Shown one piece after another: positions 55,397 through 63,655 of a stretch of 64,000 nucleotides of DNA. The number at the start of each line of letters is the position of its first letter. Within the stretch, counting starts at the first letter, position 1. The translations under genes were made by a program, and so were the position numbers. The notes under the pieces are model-generated. The model searched no databases, was not told where the DNA came from, and was given only the letters and a program-made list of their open reading frames with translations. This stretch comes from Thauera sp. K11. Lineage in GTDB: Bacteria > Pseudomonadota > Gammaproteobacteria > Burkholderiales > Rhodocyclaceae. The stretch covers positions 1,488,001-1,552,000 of the forward strand of contig NZ_CP023439.1 of assembly GCF_002354895.1 (NCBI RefSeq), written 5' to 3'.

Positions 55397-56584
55397 ATGG
55401 CACTGATACGACTCGACGAACCCACCTCCCACCGCATCCCGCCGGACACCTTCTCGCTGTTCGCGCTCGGCTTCCGCCCCTTCTACCTGCTCGCCGTGCT
55501 GTTCTCCGTCGTCGCCATCCCGATCTGGGCGCTGGTGTACTCCGGCGTGCTGCATACCCGGATGCCCGGCATCTGGTGGCATGCCCACGAGATGATCTTC
55601 GGCTTTGCGGCAGCGGTCATCGTCGGCTTCCTGTTCACCGCGGGCAAGACCTGGACGGGGCTGGACACGCCCACCGGCAAGCCGCTCGCCGCGCTCGCCG
55701 CGCTGTGGATCGCCGGCCGGCTGGCGATGGCCTTCGGCAGCAACACCGTCGCGGCGCTGGTCGACGTGGTCTTCCTGCCGGTCTGCGCGGCGATCTTCTT
55801 CGCCGTGCTGCTGCGCTCCAAGAGCAAGCGCAACTATTTCATCGGCGGCCTGCTGTGCGTGCTGTCGCTGGTGAACCTGACCTTCCACCTGGCGCAGCTC
55901 GGGCTCGCGGACGTGGACCCGCTCAAGACGCTGCATCTTGCGCTGAGCCTCATCGTGCTGCTCGAGACCATCATCGCCGGCCGCGTCGTGCCGATGTTCA
56001 CCGCGAACGCGCTGCGCGGCGTCAAGCAGTGGCGCAACAAGGGCTTCGACTACACCGCCATCGGCTTCACCGCCGCCGCGCTGGTCCTGTGGGTGGCCGA
56101 CGCCGGCCCGCTGGCCGCGATCGTCGCGGTGATCGCCGCGCTGATGCAGATCGCGCGCACCCTGGGCTGGAACCCGTGGGCCACGCGGGTGAATGCCCTG
56201 CTGTGGGTGCTGCACGTGTCGCACCTGTGGATTCCGGTCGGGCTGCTGCTGCTGGCCGCCACCCAATGGGGCCTGCTGCCACGGTCGGCCGGCATCCACG
56301 CGCTGGCCATCGGCTCGACCGGCGGCCTCATCATCGGCATGATCACCCGCACCGCACTGGGCCACACCGGCCGCATGCTGGCCGCCGGCCCGGTGGAAAC
56401 CGCCGCCTACGTGCTGGTGCAGATCGCCGCCGTCGCCCGCGTACTCACGGTAGCGGCCATCCCGGCCGCCGCCACCGGCGGCGTGCATCTGGCCGCCACC
56501 TTGTGGGCAATCGCGTTCGCCCTCTATGCGTGGCGCTACTTCCCCTTCCTGACGCGGGCGCGCGTCGACGGCAAGCCGGGGTGA
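55397..56584 (+). CDS. nnrS: NnrS-family multi-helix heme-copper membrane protein
   Basis: A 395-residue inner-membrane protein with about twelve hydrophobic helices. The start (FSLFALGFRPFYLLAVLF) and the histidine motifs GIWWHAHEMIFGFAAAVIVGFLFTA, FTANALRG and MITRTALGHTGRML are typical of NnrS, which protects against nitrosative stress and is linked to nitrite/NO metabolism. It follows nirN by 68 bases and probably shares its transcript, under Dnr-type control. Confidence 0.93.
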   Translation: MALIRLDEPTSHRIPPDTFSLFALGFRPFYLLAVLFSVVAIPIWALVYSGVLHTRMPGIWWHAHEMIFGFAAAVIVGFLFTAGKTWTGLDTPTGKPLAALAALWIAGRLAMAFGSNTVAALVDVVFLPVCAAIFFAVLLRSKSKRNYFIGGLLCVLSLVNLTFHLAQLGLADVDPLKTLHLALSLIVLLETIIAGRVVPMFTANALRGVKQWRNKGFDYTAIGFTAAALVLWVADAGPLAAIVAVIAALMQIARTLGWNPWATRVNALLWVLHVSHLWIPVGLLLLAATQWGLLPRSAGIHALAIGSTGGLIIGMITRTALGHTGRMLAAGPVETAAYVLVQIAAVARVLTVAAIPAAATGGVHLAATLWAIAFALYAWRYFPFLTRARVDGKPG

Positions 56585-56778
56585 TCGGAGCCTGACGTTC
56601 ATCATCGGGCAGCCGCCGCGCCCGGCTTGCGCATGGCGCTGCCGGCGCGCATGCGCCTGGTCGTCTCGCATGAATGCGGACGGATCTCCGTGCCAGTCCG
56701 ACGGGCAGCCCCGCCCGATTGCCCACGCACGCGACGACGAAAATCACCCAAGCCAACCCATGAGGGCTACCTCGTCCC

Positions 56779-56864
56779 CGTCATAATAATGACGATGAGC
56801 TGAAAAAGCTGCCCGAAGAGAATATCTGTTCGATATCATTCATGAGGCCGGTATGAATACCGGC
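56779..56864. other. Paired palindromes in the gap after nnrS
   Basis: The 366 bases from 56585 to 56950 hold no convincing gene. Base composition shifts toward AT near 56780. Two perfect inverted repeats occur: CGTCAT-AATA-ATGACG (56779-56794) and GCCGGTAT-GA-ATACCGGC (56847-56864). Neither is followed by a T-run; they may be operators or marks of a recombination boundary at the left edge of the accessory patch. Confidence 0.45.
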
Positions 56865-56950
56865 ATCTCATCGGAGAGCACTCATGGGTATGGCGAATGG
56901 CTCGCACGTAGTCGTTGATGATGTTCATCCCATGATTGACGCGGAGGCCC

Positions 56951-57336
56951 ATGATGCGCTCCGCCAGATCATGGATGAGTGCGGGACGCTTGGCAGCGCT
57001 ACTTTGTGTCGCCATTTCCCAGGATGGCCTTACGGCGGATACATCTACATCGAGCGCGTACCAGCCTATCTCGGGCAATACGCTCGCCGTATCCAACCGG
57101 TTCGGGCCAACACTCATTCACTTCTACCAGGGTGGCCGATTTCGCCATATTGGTCTGCTGGGACAGGCAGCGAAGGCGTATGGCGTTCTGTCGATGACAG
57201 CATTTGCGTGACTGTAACGTTGCTCCCGTCGGGAAGCACTCCGCAAGAGTTCTGCCTTGAATTGAAGGGACGGTCTATCGCCAGCGCATGGACGGCCGAG
57301 GACTCCCGCAACGGGACCATCGTTACAAATTGCTGA
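56951..57336 (+). pseudogene. Frameshifted copy of the small secreted-protein gene at 60515
   Basis: Bases from about 56990 to 57336 are a diverged direct copy of 60552-60905. In one frame the copy reads ADTSTSSAYQPISGNTLAVSNRFG... up to GRFRHIGLLGQAA, then stops being homologous; the next part (EGVWRSVDDSICVTVT ... TAEDSRNGTIV) is in another frame, and a further one-base loss after GTIV moves the YKLLK end to a third frame. The intact relative has all of this in one frame. So two frameshifts inactivate it, near 57165 and 57323. Confidence 0.82.
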
Positions 57337-57499
57337 AGACACTCCGTATCCAGAGAAATAAGGTAACAACAGCCCTGTGGCTGCCGCGCCGATCAGAGTT
57401 AGTCCAGGACGTTATACAGTCGAACGATGTCGGGATGTAGTCTTGTATCTTAATATACGTATTGGAATGCAAGATCTAATTTAAAAAGGAAAATATCGC

Positions 57500-58594
57500 A
57501 TGCCGTTTTATATAAACGAAATTCCTGATGTGATGAAGGGAATGGGTTGGAATATTGCTGCTGCTCTGATGTTTCAATGGTTCTCCAATCCCGTTTACAA
57601 AATGCCCATTGAAATGCGTAGCGGAAAAAAAGAAAGGCCACTACCACCTGAAGAGTTGCAGCGTAACCATGAGGAAGTTGTGAAATCAATAAGAAAGTAT
57701 GAAGAAGATAAAAGGAAGTATAAAAAGGAAATAGAGATTGCAGAAAGAATTGCAAGTGAAAGAGAAAAAAATAGAAAGTCTATTGACGATCTGGATATGT
57801 GGGAGCCGAATCGCTCTGTTTATTATGGAGAAGAAAGGACGGTGGCAGAGGATCTTGTTGAGCTTGATCCAATGGAATTGACGCCAGATCAATATAATGA
57901 CTCCATTGTTTCCATGCAATGGTATCTCGGTTTTCCACGTGCTCGCGATATTTTATTTAACGGAAAGGTTATAGGTATTTCAGAGCTTCGAGGAGCATGG
58001 GCAACCGAAAATGGGGTAAAGCTCCTCGTGAGAAGATTAATGAAAGCAGGGTGGAAGCCAAATCAGAAATTGTCTTTCTCGTTGGGTAGCATAAATATGG
58101 GAGCAAGGCAGCTTGATTCGATTTGCCAAGTTAATAGGGCGGATCATAGTGACAATAGGTTGGTCGTAGATGAATTGCTGGGGGCGCTTGGAACCTGCAC
58201 TATCAAGATTGCTGTTGTTGGCTCAACCTCCTGGTTGCCATTTATGGGTAATTTTTTTAATGTCAAAAAGATTGGAATTTATTTGCGTGACACATATGAT
58301 TTCAATGGATTGCATGAAGTTTTGGGCTTATGGGATAAGTCGAAGTGCTACTCGTTTGGTGAGGTGCCTTGGAAATCAATCTTAGATAGCTATTCGATGG
58401 GAGCGCAGATTTTATTTGGCGACGGAAAGACGAGATCAAATGTCTTGACAGGAAATGCAGTCCTGGTCACGAATGCGGAGTTTAGGCGATGGCAGGATGT
58501 CAAGCAGCAAGGGGGTGATTTCGTTGTTTATTCAAAGGATGTACTTTGGGTCGATCCGCCAAAGGGAGGAGAAAGAATCTATTTGCCAGCATAG
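57500..58594 (+). CDS. AT-rich gene for a DUF6402-like protein
   Basis: A 364-residue soluble protein. The start YINEIPDVMKGMGWNIAAALMFQWFSNPVYKMP resembles the opening of DUF6402 proteins, which occur in proteobacterial accessory regions. A highly charged coiled-coil stretch (about residues 50-92, many K/E) follows, then a mixed domain with a tryptophan-rich end. The codons are visibly AT-rich compared with the genome, indicating recent acquisition. The start has AAAAAGGA upstream. A small membrane protein gene follows after eight bases. An effector/immunity-type pair is one possibility; no toxin motif is recognised. Confidence 0.6.
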   Translation: MPFYINEIPDVMKGMGWNIAAALMFQWFSNPVYKMPIEMRSGKKERPLPPEELQRNHEEVVKSIRKYEEDKRKYKKEIEIAERIASEREKNRKSIDDLDMWEPNRSVYYGEERTVAEDLVELDPMELTPDQYNDSIVSMQWYLGFPRARDILFNGKVIGISELRGAWATENGVKLLVRRLMKAGWKPNQKLSFSLGSINMGARQLDSICQVNRADHSDNRLVVDELLGALGTCTIKIAVVGSTSWLPFMGNFFNVKKIGIYLRDTYDFNGLHEVLGLWDKSKCYSFGEVPWKSILDSYSMGAQILFGDGKTRSNVLTGNAVLVTNAEFRRWQDVKQQGGDFVVYSKDVLWVDPPKGGERIYLPA

Positions 58595-58602
58595 AGGTCG
58601 AT

Positions 58603-59082
58603 ATGTATGAGTTTTTTATCGGACTGCGTGAATATTTTGCATTGAAATTTTTCGCTTCAATATTAGTTTTGTGGACTGTGTGCATATCTTTTGCTCTTAT
58701 AAAAAGAAAAAGAATGGGGATGGATGGAAAGGTGGGTAGTAGATTGATTTTTACAGCGAAGATTTATTTCATATTGGCGGGACTGGTTTTTCTGCTTGTT
58801 TTTTATTTGCCTTTGGCCCTGATAAGGATTAATGCGAAATGTCACGGGATTAAAGATGGTTCCCCCAATGGGCTGTATCGCATGGAGACGTGCTATGTCA
58901 GCCGTGACTATGTCTTGATTAGGATTTATTCGACAAGGACTGGCGAGAAGCTGTACGAAAAATCTGAATCTGATCAAATGTTGGAAGATTTTTCATTAAA
59001 TGATGATGGTTTTACGTATTGGGAGTTCGATATTCCATTGCCTCCTTCATCGTGGGAAAGGATAAAGGCAAAGATACCCTGA
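58603..59082 (+). CDS. Small two-helix membrane protein, unknown function
   Basis: A 159-residue protein with two hydrophobic helices (about residues 14-33 and 49-73) and a soluble C-terminal part with two cysteines (NAKCHGIKDG, METCYVSRDY), probably outside the cytoplasm. Codons are AT-rich like those of the gene before it, and only eight bases separate them, so they form a transferred pair. Start ATG 58603 has AGAGGT upstream; an earlier in-frame ATG (58546) lies inside the preceding gene. An immunity-protein role is a guess from architecture and pairing. Confidence 0.6.
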   Translation: MYEFFIGLREYFALKFFASILVLWTVCISFALIKRKRMGMDGKVGSRLIFTAKIYFILAGLVFLLVFYLPLALIRINAKCHGIKDGSPNGLYRMETCYVSRDYVLIRIYSTRTGEKLYEKSESDQMLEDFSLNDDGFTYWEFDIPLPPSSWERIKAKIP

Positions 59083-59366
59083 TACGGATGCAGCGTAAGG
59101 GTGGAGGCGGAGGGTGTCTGATATCCTTAAGCCTTGGGCTATTGGCCGTGAAATCATATGGATAATTGTTGCGGAGAGTCGTCTGTGGTAGTCTTCGGCC
59201 CCGGCGGCCAATCCTGCAATGCTTCAGGCAGTCGCGCATTGCTTGCGGTTCTCCCGACGCTGCGCGTATTTCACGGCATACCCGCTGCCATGCGTGGTGT
59301 TGAGATGTGAATGTGGTGGCTGCGGCATACTTCCCGAGCTTGGCAAAGCAAAAAGACGAGTGAACA
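59083..59366 (+). other. Spacer between the AT-rich pair and the acyltransferase
   Basis: A gap of 284 bases with intermediate base composition. Short open frames are present but none has a ribosome site or recognisable product. No clear promoter or terminator was recognised. Confidence 0.4.
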
Positions 59367-60461
59367 ATGACATCCGAAAGAATAGTATTTGCCCATCTTC
59401 TGCGAGGTGTCGGTGCCGTTTCCGTACTTATATCGCACTATGTCGGGATATTCTGGATCGCACATCCGGAGATTTCCGCGTTGATGGGGGTTCCCGTCGT
59501 TCCGGATTTTCCGTCACTCGATTTTCCCTTCTCCGTCATTGGCGACAATTGCATCATATTTGGTCAGTTTGGAGTCGGTGTGTTTTTTCTGGTGAGCGGA
59601 TTGGTGATTCCATTTTCAATCGAAAGCGCGACTCGGGTGGACTTCCTCGTGCGACGGGCTATGAGAATATATCCCGTTTATATCGTCGGATTCAGTCTTG
59701 TGGTTCTGTCGCTTTACGCATTGGCGTCATACACGGGTGTCCCTTTCAAGTTTTCGCTCGCTGATATCGTGGCGCATTTTGGCGTGATTACGCGTGGGCC
59801 GCTGGGAGTCGACCGGATAGATGGGATCAGTTGGACCCTGGAAGTGGAGATCTACTTCTATCTGGTGATGTGCGTCCTCGGTGCCTATGTACTGAAATTC
59901 CGCGTACAGCAATACATTGCGGCAGCGGTTGTCATCGCAATCGCCGCAGCACTCGCCATGAAGTCCGCTGGCTACCTGATCGGGGTGCAAGTGGGTTCCG
60001 GGCTGCTACTGCTGCTGGGGATTGCATACTATTCCGTAATGAAGCAGCGGATCGGTGTAAAGGATTTCTGGATTGTCCAAGTCGTGGTGATAGCCCTGCT
60101 CATGCTTCTCTGGCTGGGCTTTGCACGGTTTTCTGTTTATACGATGCGCTGGTTGGGAGGCTATCTGCTGGCAGTCGCTGTCTTTCATGCGTGTTATGTT
60201 CTGCGCCAAAAGATTACGGCCAATCTACTATTGTCGCATCTGTCCGATATCAGTTATCCCTTGTACGTGGTGCATGCCCTGTTCGGCTACGCCATCATGT
60301 ACGTTTTCGTTGATTTGGGATTCGGATTCGGGGCGGCGGTTGCTGCAGCATCGGTTGCCGCATATGCAGCGGCACTATTGATTCATCTTCTTGTCGAAAA
60401 ACCGGCCATGGATTGGGCCAAGACAGGCCGAAGAAAGGATTCGCTGTTGCGTATCGGCTGA
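59367..60461 (+). CDS. Acyltransferase family 3 (OafA/YrhL-like) membrane protein
   Basis: A 364-residue inner-membrane protein with about ten helices. FAHLLRGVGAVSVLISHYVGIF carries the R and H of the family's first helix (RGxGxxxVxxxH pattern), and FGQFGVGVFFLVSGLVIPFS, VDRIDGISWTLEVEIYFYLV and SDISYPLYVVHALFGY are further family motifs. Such enzymes O-acetylate lipopolysaccharide, exopolysaccharide or other surface sugars. No glycosyltransferase genes lie beside it, so the target is unknown. GC is between that of the AT-rich pair and the genome. Confidence 0.85.
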   Translation: MTSERIVFAHLLRGVGAVSVLISHYVGIFWIAHPEISALMGVPVVPDFPSLDFPFSVIGDNCIIFGQFGVGVFFLVSGLVIPFSIESATRVDFLVRRAMRIYPVYIVGFSLVVLSLYALASYTGVPFKFSLADIVAHFGVITRGPLGVDRIDGISWTLEVEIYFYLVMCVLGAYVLKFRVQQYIAAAVVIAIAAALAMKSAGYLIGVQVGSGLLLLLGIAYYSVMKQRIGVKDFWIVQVVVIALLMLLWLGFARFSVYTMRWLGGYLLAVAVFHACYVLRQKITANLLLSHLSDISYPLYVVHALFGYAIMYVFVDLGFGFGAAVAAASVAAYAAALLIHLLVEKPAMDWAKTGRRKDSLLRIG

Positions 60462-60514
60462 TCGCATTTTTCTGTCGGGGACGATGTTCGTCTCATGGCC
60501 GATCGGGAGGCAGC

Positions 60515-60934
60515 ATGGTAGGCCCCGTCAAGTTACGGATTGGGGCAGGGTGCATGGTCACGCTGCTTTGTATTGCGATTCCCCAGGAGGGGCGCGCCGA
60601 GGATACATCCACGTCGAGCGTGGATCGGCTCGTCTCCGGCAATACGCTCGCCGTTTCCAACCGGTTCGGGCCGACACTGATTCATTTCTACGAGGGCGGA
60701 CGATTCCGCCACATCGGTCTGCCAGGGCAGACTGCCGAAGGTGTATGGCGTGCGGCCGATGACAGCATTTGCGTGACGGTGACGTCGCTCCCGCCGGGCA
60801 GGGTTCCGCAAGAGTTCTGCCTTGAATTGAAGGGACGATCTTTCGGCAGCAAGTGGACGGCGGAAGATCCCCGCAACGGGACCATCGTCTACGAGCTGCT
60901 CAAGGGACACCCCGAGTTCGGCAAGGCGATGTAG
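60515..60934 (+). CDS. Small secreted protein, unknown function (intact copy)
   Basis: A 139-residue protein starting at ATG 60515 with GGGAGG upstream. A signal peptide (to about EGRAED) is followed by a compact domain of about 105 residues with NRFGPTLIHFYEGGRFRHIG and two cysteines (SICVTVT, QEFCLEL). I do not recognise a family. A frameshifted direct copy lies 3.56 kb upstream, with the AT-rich pair and the acyltransferase between the two. The role is unknown; export to the periplasm is likely. Confidence 0.65.
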   Translation: MVGPVKLRIGAGCMVTLLCIAIPQEGRAEDTSTSSVDRLVSGNTLAVSNRFGPTLIHFYEGGRFRHIGLPGQTAEGVWRAADDSICVTVTSLPPGRVPQEFCLELKGRSFGSKWTAEDPRNGTIVYELLKGHPEFGKAM

Positions 60935-60968
60935 AACCGCCCCGGCCCGGCGGAGGGCGGCGGCGGGA

Positions 60969-61739
60969 TCAGCCCAGGCTGTCGCGCAGCCGGGCGATGT
61001 CGGGGATGTGGATGGTGCGGCCTTCGACTTCGATCAGGCCGTTATTGGTCAGCTCGTGCAGGATGCGGGAGAAATGCTCCTGCGTGAGGTTGAGCCGCGA
61101 GGCGATGGTGCCCTTGCTGGTGGGCAGGCGGATGGAGACGCGGCCCTCGGGCGGGGTGTCGTCGGCGCGGATCTCTTCCTCGCGCAGCAGGTAGCCGATG
61201 ATGCGGTCGCGGCCCGAGCGCAGGGAGTAGCTTTCGACGTCGGCCATCAGGCGGTGCAGCCGCTGCGACAGCCCGGCGATGATCTTGCGGCAGAACAGCG
61301 GGTCGACCGCCAGTTCGTCGAAGAAGATCTGCTTGCCGATGTGCAGCAACTGCGCCTCGGTGAGCGCCTGCGCCATGACGACGTAGGGCTTGTCCATGAA
61401 CATGACCGCCTCGCCGAAGGTCTGGCCGGGGCGCAGGATCTCGACGACCTTCTCGTTGCCGTCGGCGGAGGTGAAGGCGAGTTTGATCTGGCCCGACAGG
61501 ATGAGGTGGAAGCCGGTGCAGGCGTCGCCGCGGTGGAACAGGATCTCGCCCTTGGGCACCTTGATTTCGCGCACGCCCTTGGCGATGCGCGCCACCTCGA
61601 CGGCAGACAGTCCGTTGAACAGTGGAGCCTGGGTCAGCAACTGGCTCAGGCGCTCGATCTCGGGCGTGGAGGCGGCGGCGCCGGAGGGCGCCCGCATGGC
61701 TTCCAGGCTTTCCTTGCAGGGAATGTCGCAGTGATTCAT
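60969..61739 (-). CDS. dnr: Dnr-type Crp/Fnr-family transcriptional regulator
   Basis: A 256-residue regulator from ATG 61739, five bases after the norD stop; an in-frame ATG at 61763 would overlap norD. The cyclic-nucleotide-fold domain has VPKGEILFHRGDACTGFHLILSGQIKLAFTS, then a dimer helix, and the helix-turn-helix GTIASRLNLTQEHFSRILHEL. The E-x-x-S-R in the recognition helix is the FNR/Dnr type that reads TTGAT-N4-ATCAA, as found ahead of nirS and nirJ. The N-terminus has C4 and C8 (MNHCDIPCKES) but not a full FNR cluster motif, so NO or heme sensing as in Dnr is more likely than oxygen sensing. Confidence 0.87.
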   Translation of the reverse strand: MNHCDIPCKESLEAMRAPSGAAASTPEIERLSQLLTQAPLFNGLSAVEVARIAKGVREIKVPKGEILFHRGDACTGFHLILSGQIKLAFTSADGNEKVVEILRPGQTFGEAVMFMDKPYVVMAQALTEAQLLHIGKQIFFDELAVDPLFCRKIIAGLSQRLHRLMADVESYSLRSGRDRIIGYLLREEEIRADDTPPEGRVSIRLPTSKGTIASRLNLTQEHFSRILHELTNNGLIEVEGRTIHIPDIARLRDSLG

Positions 61740-61743
61740 CGCG

Positions 61744-63651
61744 TCATCTCGTGAGCTGGGCATAGAACAGGGGCAGGCGGGCGGGCAGTTCGTCCGGCTT
61801 GCGGATGACGGCGAAGCCGGCCGGCCCGAACAGGTGCGGCAGGTAGCCGGCGCCTTCGCGGTCTATCGTCACGCAGAACGGCACGATGCCGCGGCGACGC
61901 GCTTCGACGATGGCCACGCGGGTGTCCTCGATGCCGTAGCGGCCGTCGTAGAGGTCGAGGTCGTTGGGCTTGCCGTCGGACAGGATGAGCAGGATGCGGC
62001 GTGCGGCGGACTGCGCGTCGAGCAGGCCGGTGGCGTGGCGGATGGCGGCGCCGAGCCGGGTGTAGTAGCCCGGCTTGATGGCCATCACGCGGCCGCGCAC
62101 GCGGTCGTCGAAGCGCTGGTCGAAGTCCTTCAGGCGGTGGAAGCGCACGTTGCCCCGCTTCACCGACGAGAAGCCGCACAGTGCGAAGCGGTCGCCGGTG
62201 GCGCTGAGCGCCTCGCCGAACAGCAGCAGCGCGTCGCGGATCACGTCGATGACGCGCGCCTCGGACGAGACCCAGGCGTCGGTCGATAGCGACAGGTCGG
62301 CGAGCGCCAGGCAGGCGAGGTCGCGTTCGCGCTTTTCCAGCGACAGGTAGAGCTGGTCGGAGGGATGGTGGCCGGTGGCGCGGTCGGTGGCGGCGCGCAC
62401 CACCGCGTCGATGTCGAGTTCGCTGCCGTCGGTCTGCGCCTTCAGCCAGCGCCGGCCGGGCTGCAGGGCGGCAAACTGGCGGTGCAGGTGCCGGGCGGTG
62501 CGCCGCAGGTGCTGCGGCAGCGGCGCGGGCGCGGCGCGCGGGTCCTGCGGCGAGGGCCGCAGTTCGCTCAGCCGCACGTAGTCTTCGCGCAGCAGGTTCT
62601 TGCGGTAGTCCCACTCCGGCAGCGGAATGCCTTCGCCCAGCACCGCGTCGTCCTCGGCGGCGGAGGGCAGGTCGAGGTCGAAGCGGATCCTGGATGCGAT
62701 GCGCTCCTCGTCCCGCGCCAGGGAGAGCCGGTCGAGGTTCGCGGCGGCGTCGGCGGCGTTGTCGTCGGGTTCGTCGTCGGTGCTGCGCTTGGCCTTGATG
62801 AACTCGGCCACCGACAGCAGGCTCTCGGCGCGGAAGATCATCAGCAGGCCGTGCTTGTCCTGCGGCGCATCGACGCGTTCCACGCGGTGCGCCTCGCGCG
62901 CGGTGTCGCGCTCGTCGTGCTTGCCGCGCCCGGCGGCTGCGGCGCCGCTGCCGGAAGCGCCGGCGGTGTCGGCGGCAACGGCGCCGGAAAAGGCGCTCAG
63001 CCACAGCAGCACCGGCATCGCCGGCGGCGCGTGCTCCGGGACGGGCGGCAGCGCCGCCACGCTGCCGGGGTCGCGCAAGGCTTCGCGCAGTGCGCGCTCG
63101 CGGGCGGCTTCCGCCGGCGGCAGGCGCTCCGGCGACGGGCGCTGGGCGATGGCGGCCTCCACCAGGCGGCGATAGCGCGGCGCGAGGCCGGGCCAGCGGC
63201 GCAGCGCGCGCCGGGCCGCCCGCTGGTTCAGGCGGCATTCGAGGTCGGCCGGCGGGGCCGGATCGGCGCTGCCGACCGCTTCCTCGTCCATGCCGTCGCC
63301 GCCGGCGGCATGGCTTGCCGCCAGCGCCGCCAGCCACAGGTAGAGGTCGCGGTTCAGCGAGGCATCCGGAAAGGCGTCGATCTCCGGCGGCAGGCGCAGC
63401 GTGGCGATGTCCATGCGCGCACGGGCGATGCGCTCGTCGCTGCCGGCGATGCGCTGCAGCAGCTTGCGGCGCGCGCCGTGGGTGTCGGCCGTCGCCGCGG
63501 CGACGCGCAGCCCAGGGTCGCCGCCGAGCGCACGGAAGAACACGCCGGCGACGCGCTCCACATCCTTCAGCCGTACCGCCGCCTTGGGATGGTGCCCGCC
63601 CGCGGCGCGGGTGATCAGGCGATGCCAGAGCTTGCCGACGGCTTCTTCCAT
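61744..63651 (-). CDS. norD: NorD, nitric oxide reductase activation protein
   Basis: A 635-residue cytoplasmic protein with a C-terminal von Willebrand factor A domain whose metal site DLSLS (D452, S454, S456) is intact, and the tail motif LILSDGKPNDLDLYDGRYGIEDT. The N-terminal two-thirds are alpha-helical, with an acidic, alanine-rich middle (about 215-310). With the AAA+ protein NorQ it assembles or inserts metal into NorBC. norCBQ are not in view and probably lie beyond the right edge. It is followed by dnr and preceded by an iron-sulfur gene. Confidence 0.94.
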   Translation of the reverse strand: MEEAVGKLWHRLITRAAGGHHPKAAVRLKDVERVAGVFFRALGGDPGLRVAAATADTHGARRKLLQRIAGSDERIARARMDIATLRLPPEIDAFPDASLNRDLYLWLAALAASHAAGGDGMDEEAVGSADPAPPADLECRLNQRAARRALRRWPGLAPRYRRLVEAAIAQRPSPERLPPAEAARERALREALRDPGSVAALPPVPEHAPPAMPVLLWLSAFSGAVAADTAGASGSGAAAAGRGKHDERDTAREAHRVERVDAPQDKHGLLMIFRAESLLSVAEFIKAKRSTDDEPDDNAADAAANLDRLSLARDEERIASRIRFDLDLPSAAEDDAVLGEGIPLPEWDYRKNLLREDYVRLSELRPSPQDPRAAPAPLPQHLRRTARHLHRQFAALQPGRRWLKAQTDGSELDIDAVVRAATDRATGHHPSDQLYLSLEKRERDLACLALADLSLSTDAWVSSEARVIDVIRDALLLFGEALSATGDRFALCGFSSVKRGNVRFHRLKDFDQRFDDRVRGRVMAIKPGYYTRLGAAIRHATGLLDAQSAARRILLILSDGKPNDLDLYDGRYGIEDTRVAIVEARRRGIVPFCVTIDREGAGYLPHLFGPAGFAVIRKPDELPARLPLFYAQLTR

Positions 63652-63655
63652 GGCG

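Noticed and set aside
56884..57336. A 150-residue protein read from 56884
   Set aside because: Only its second half resembles the intact relative at 60515; the first half is the out-of-frame reading of a segment whose true frame is different. It is a frameshifted copy.
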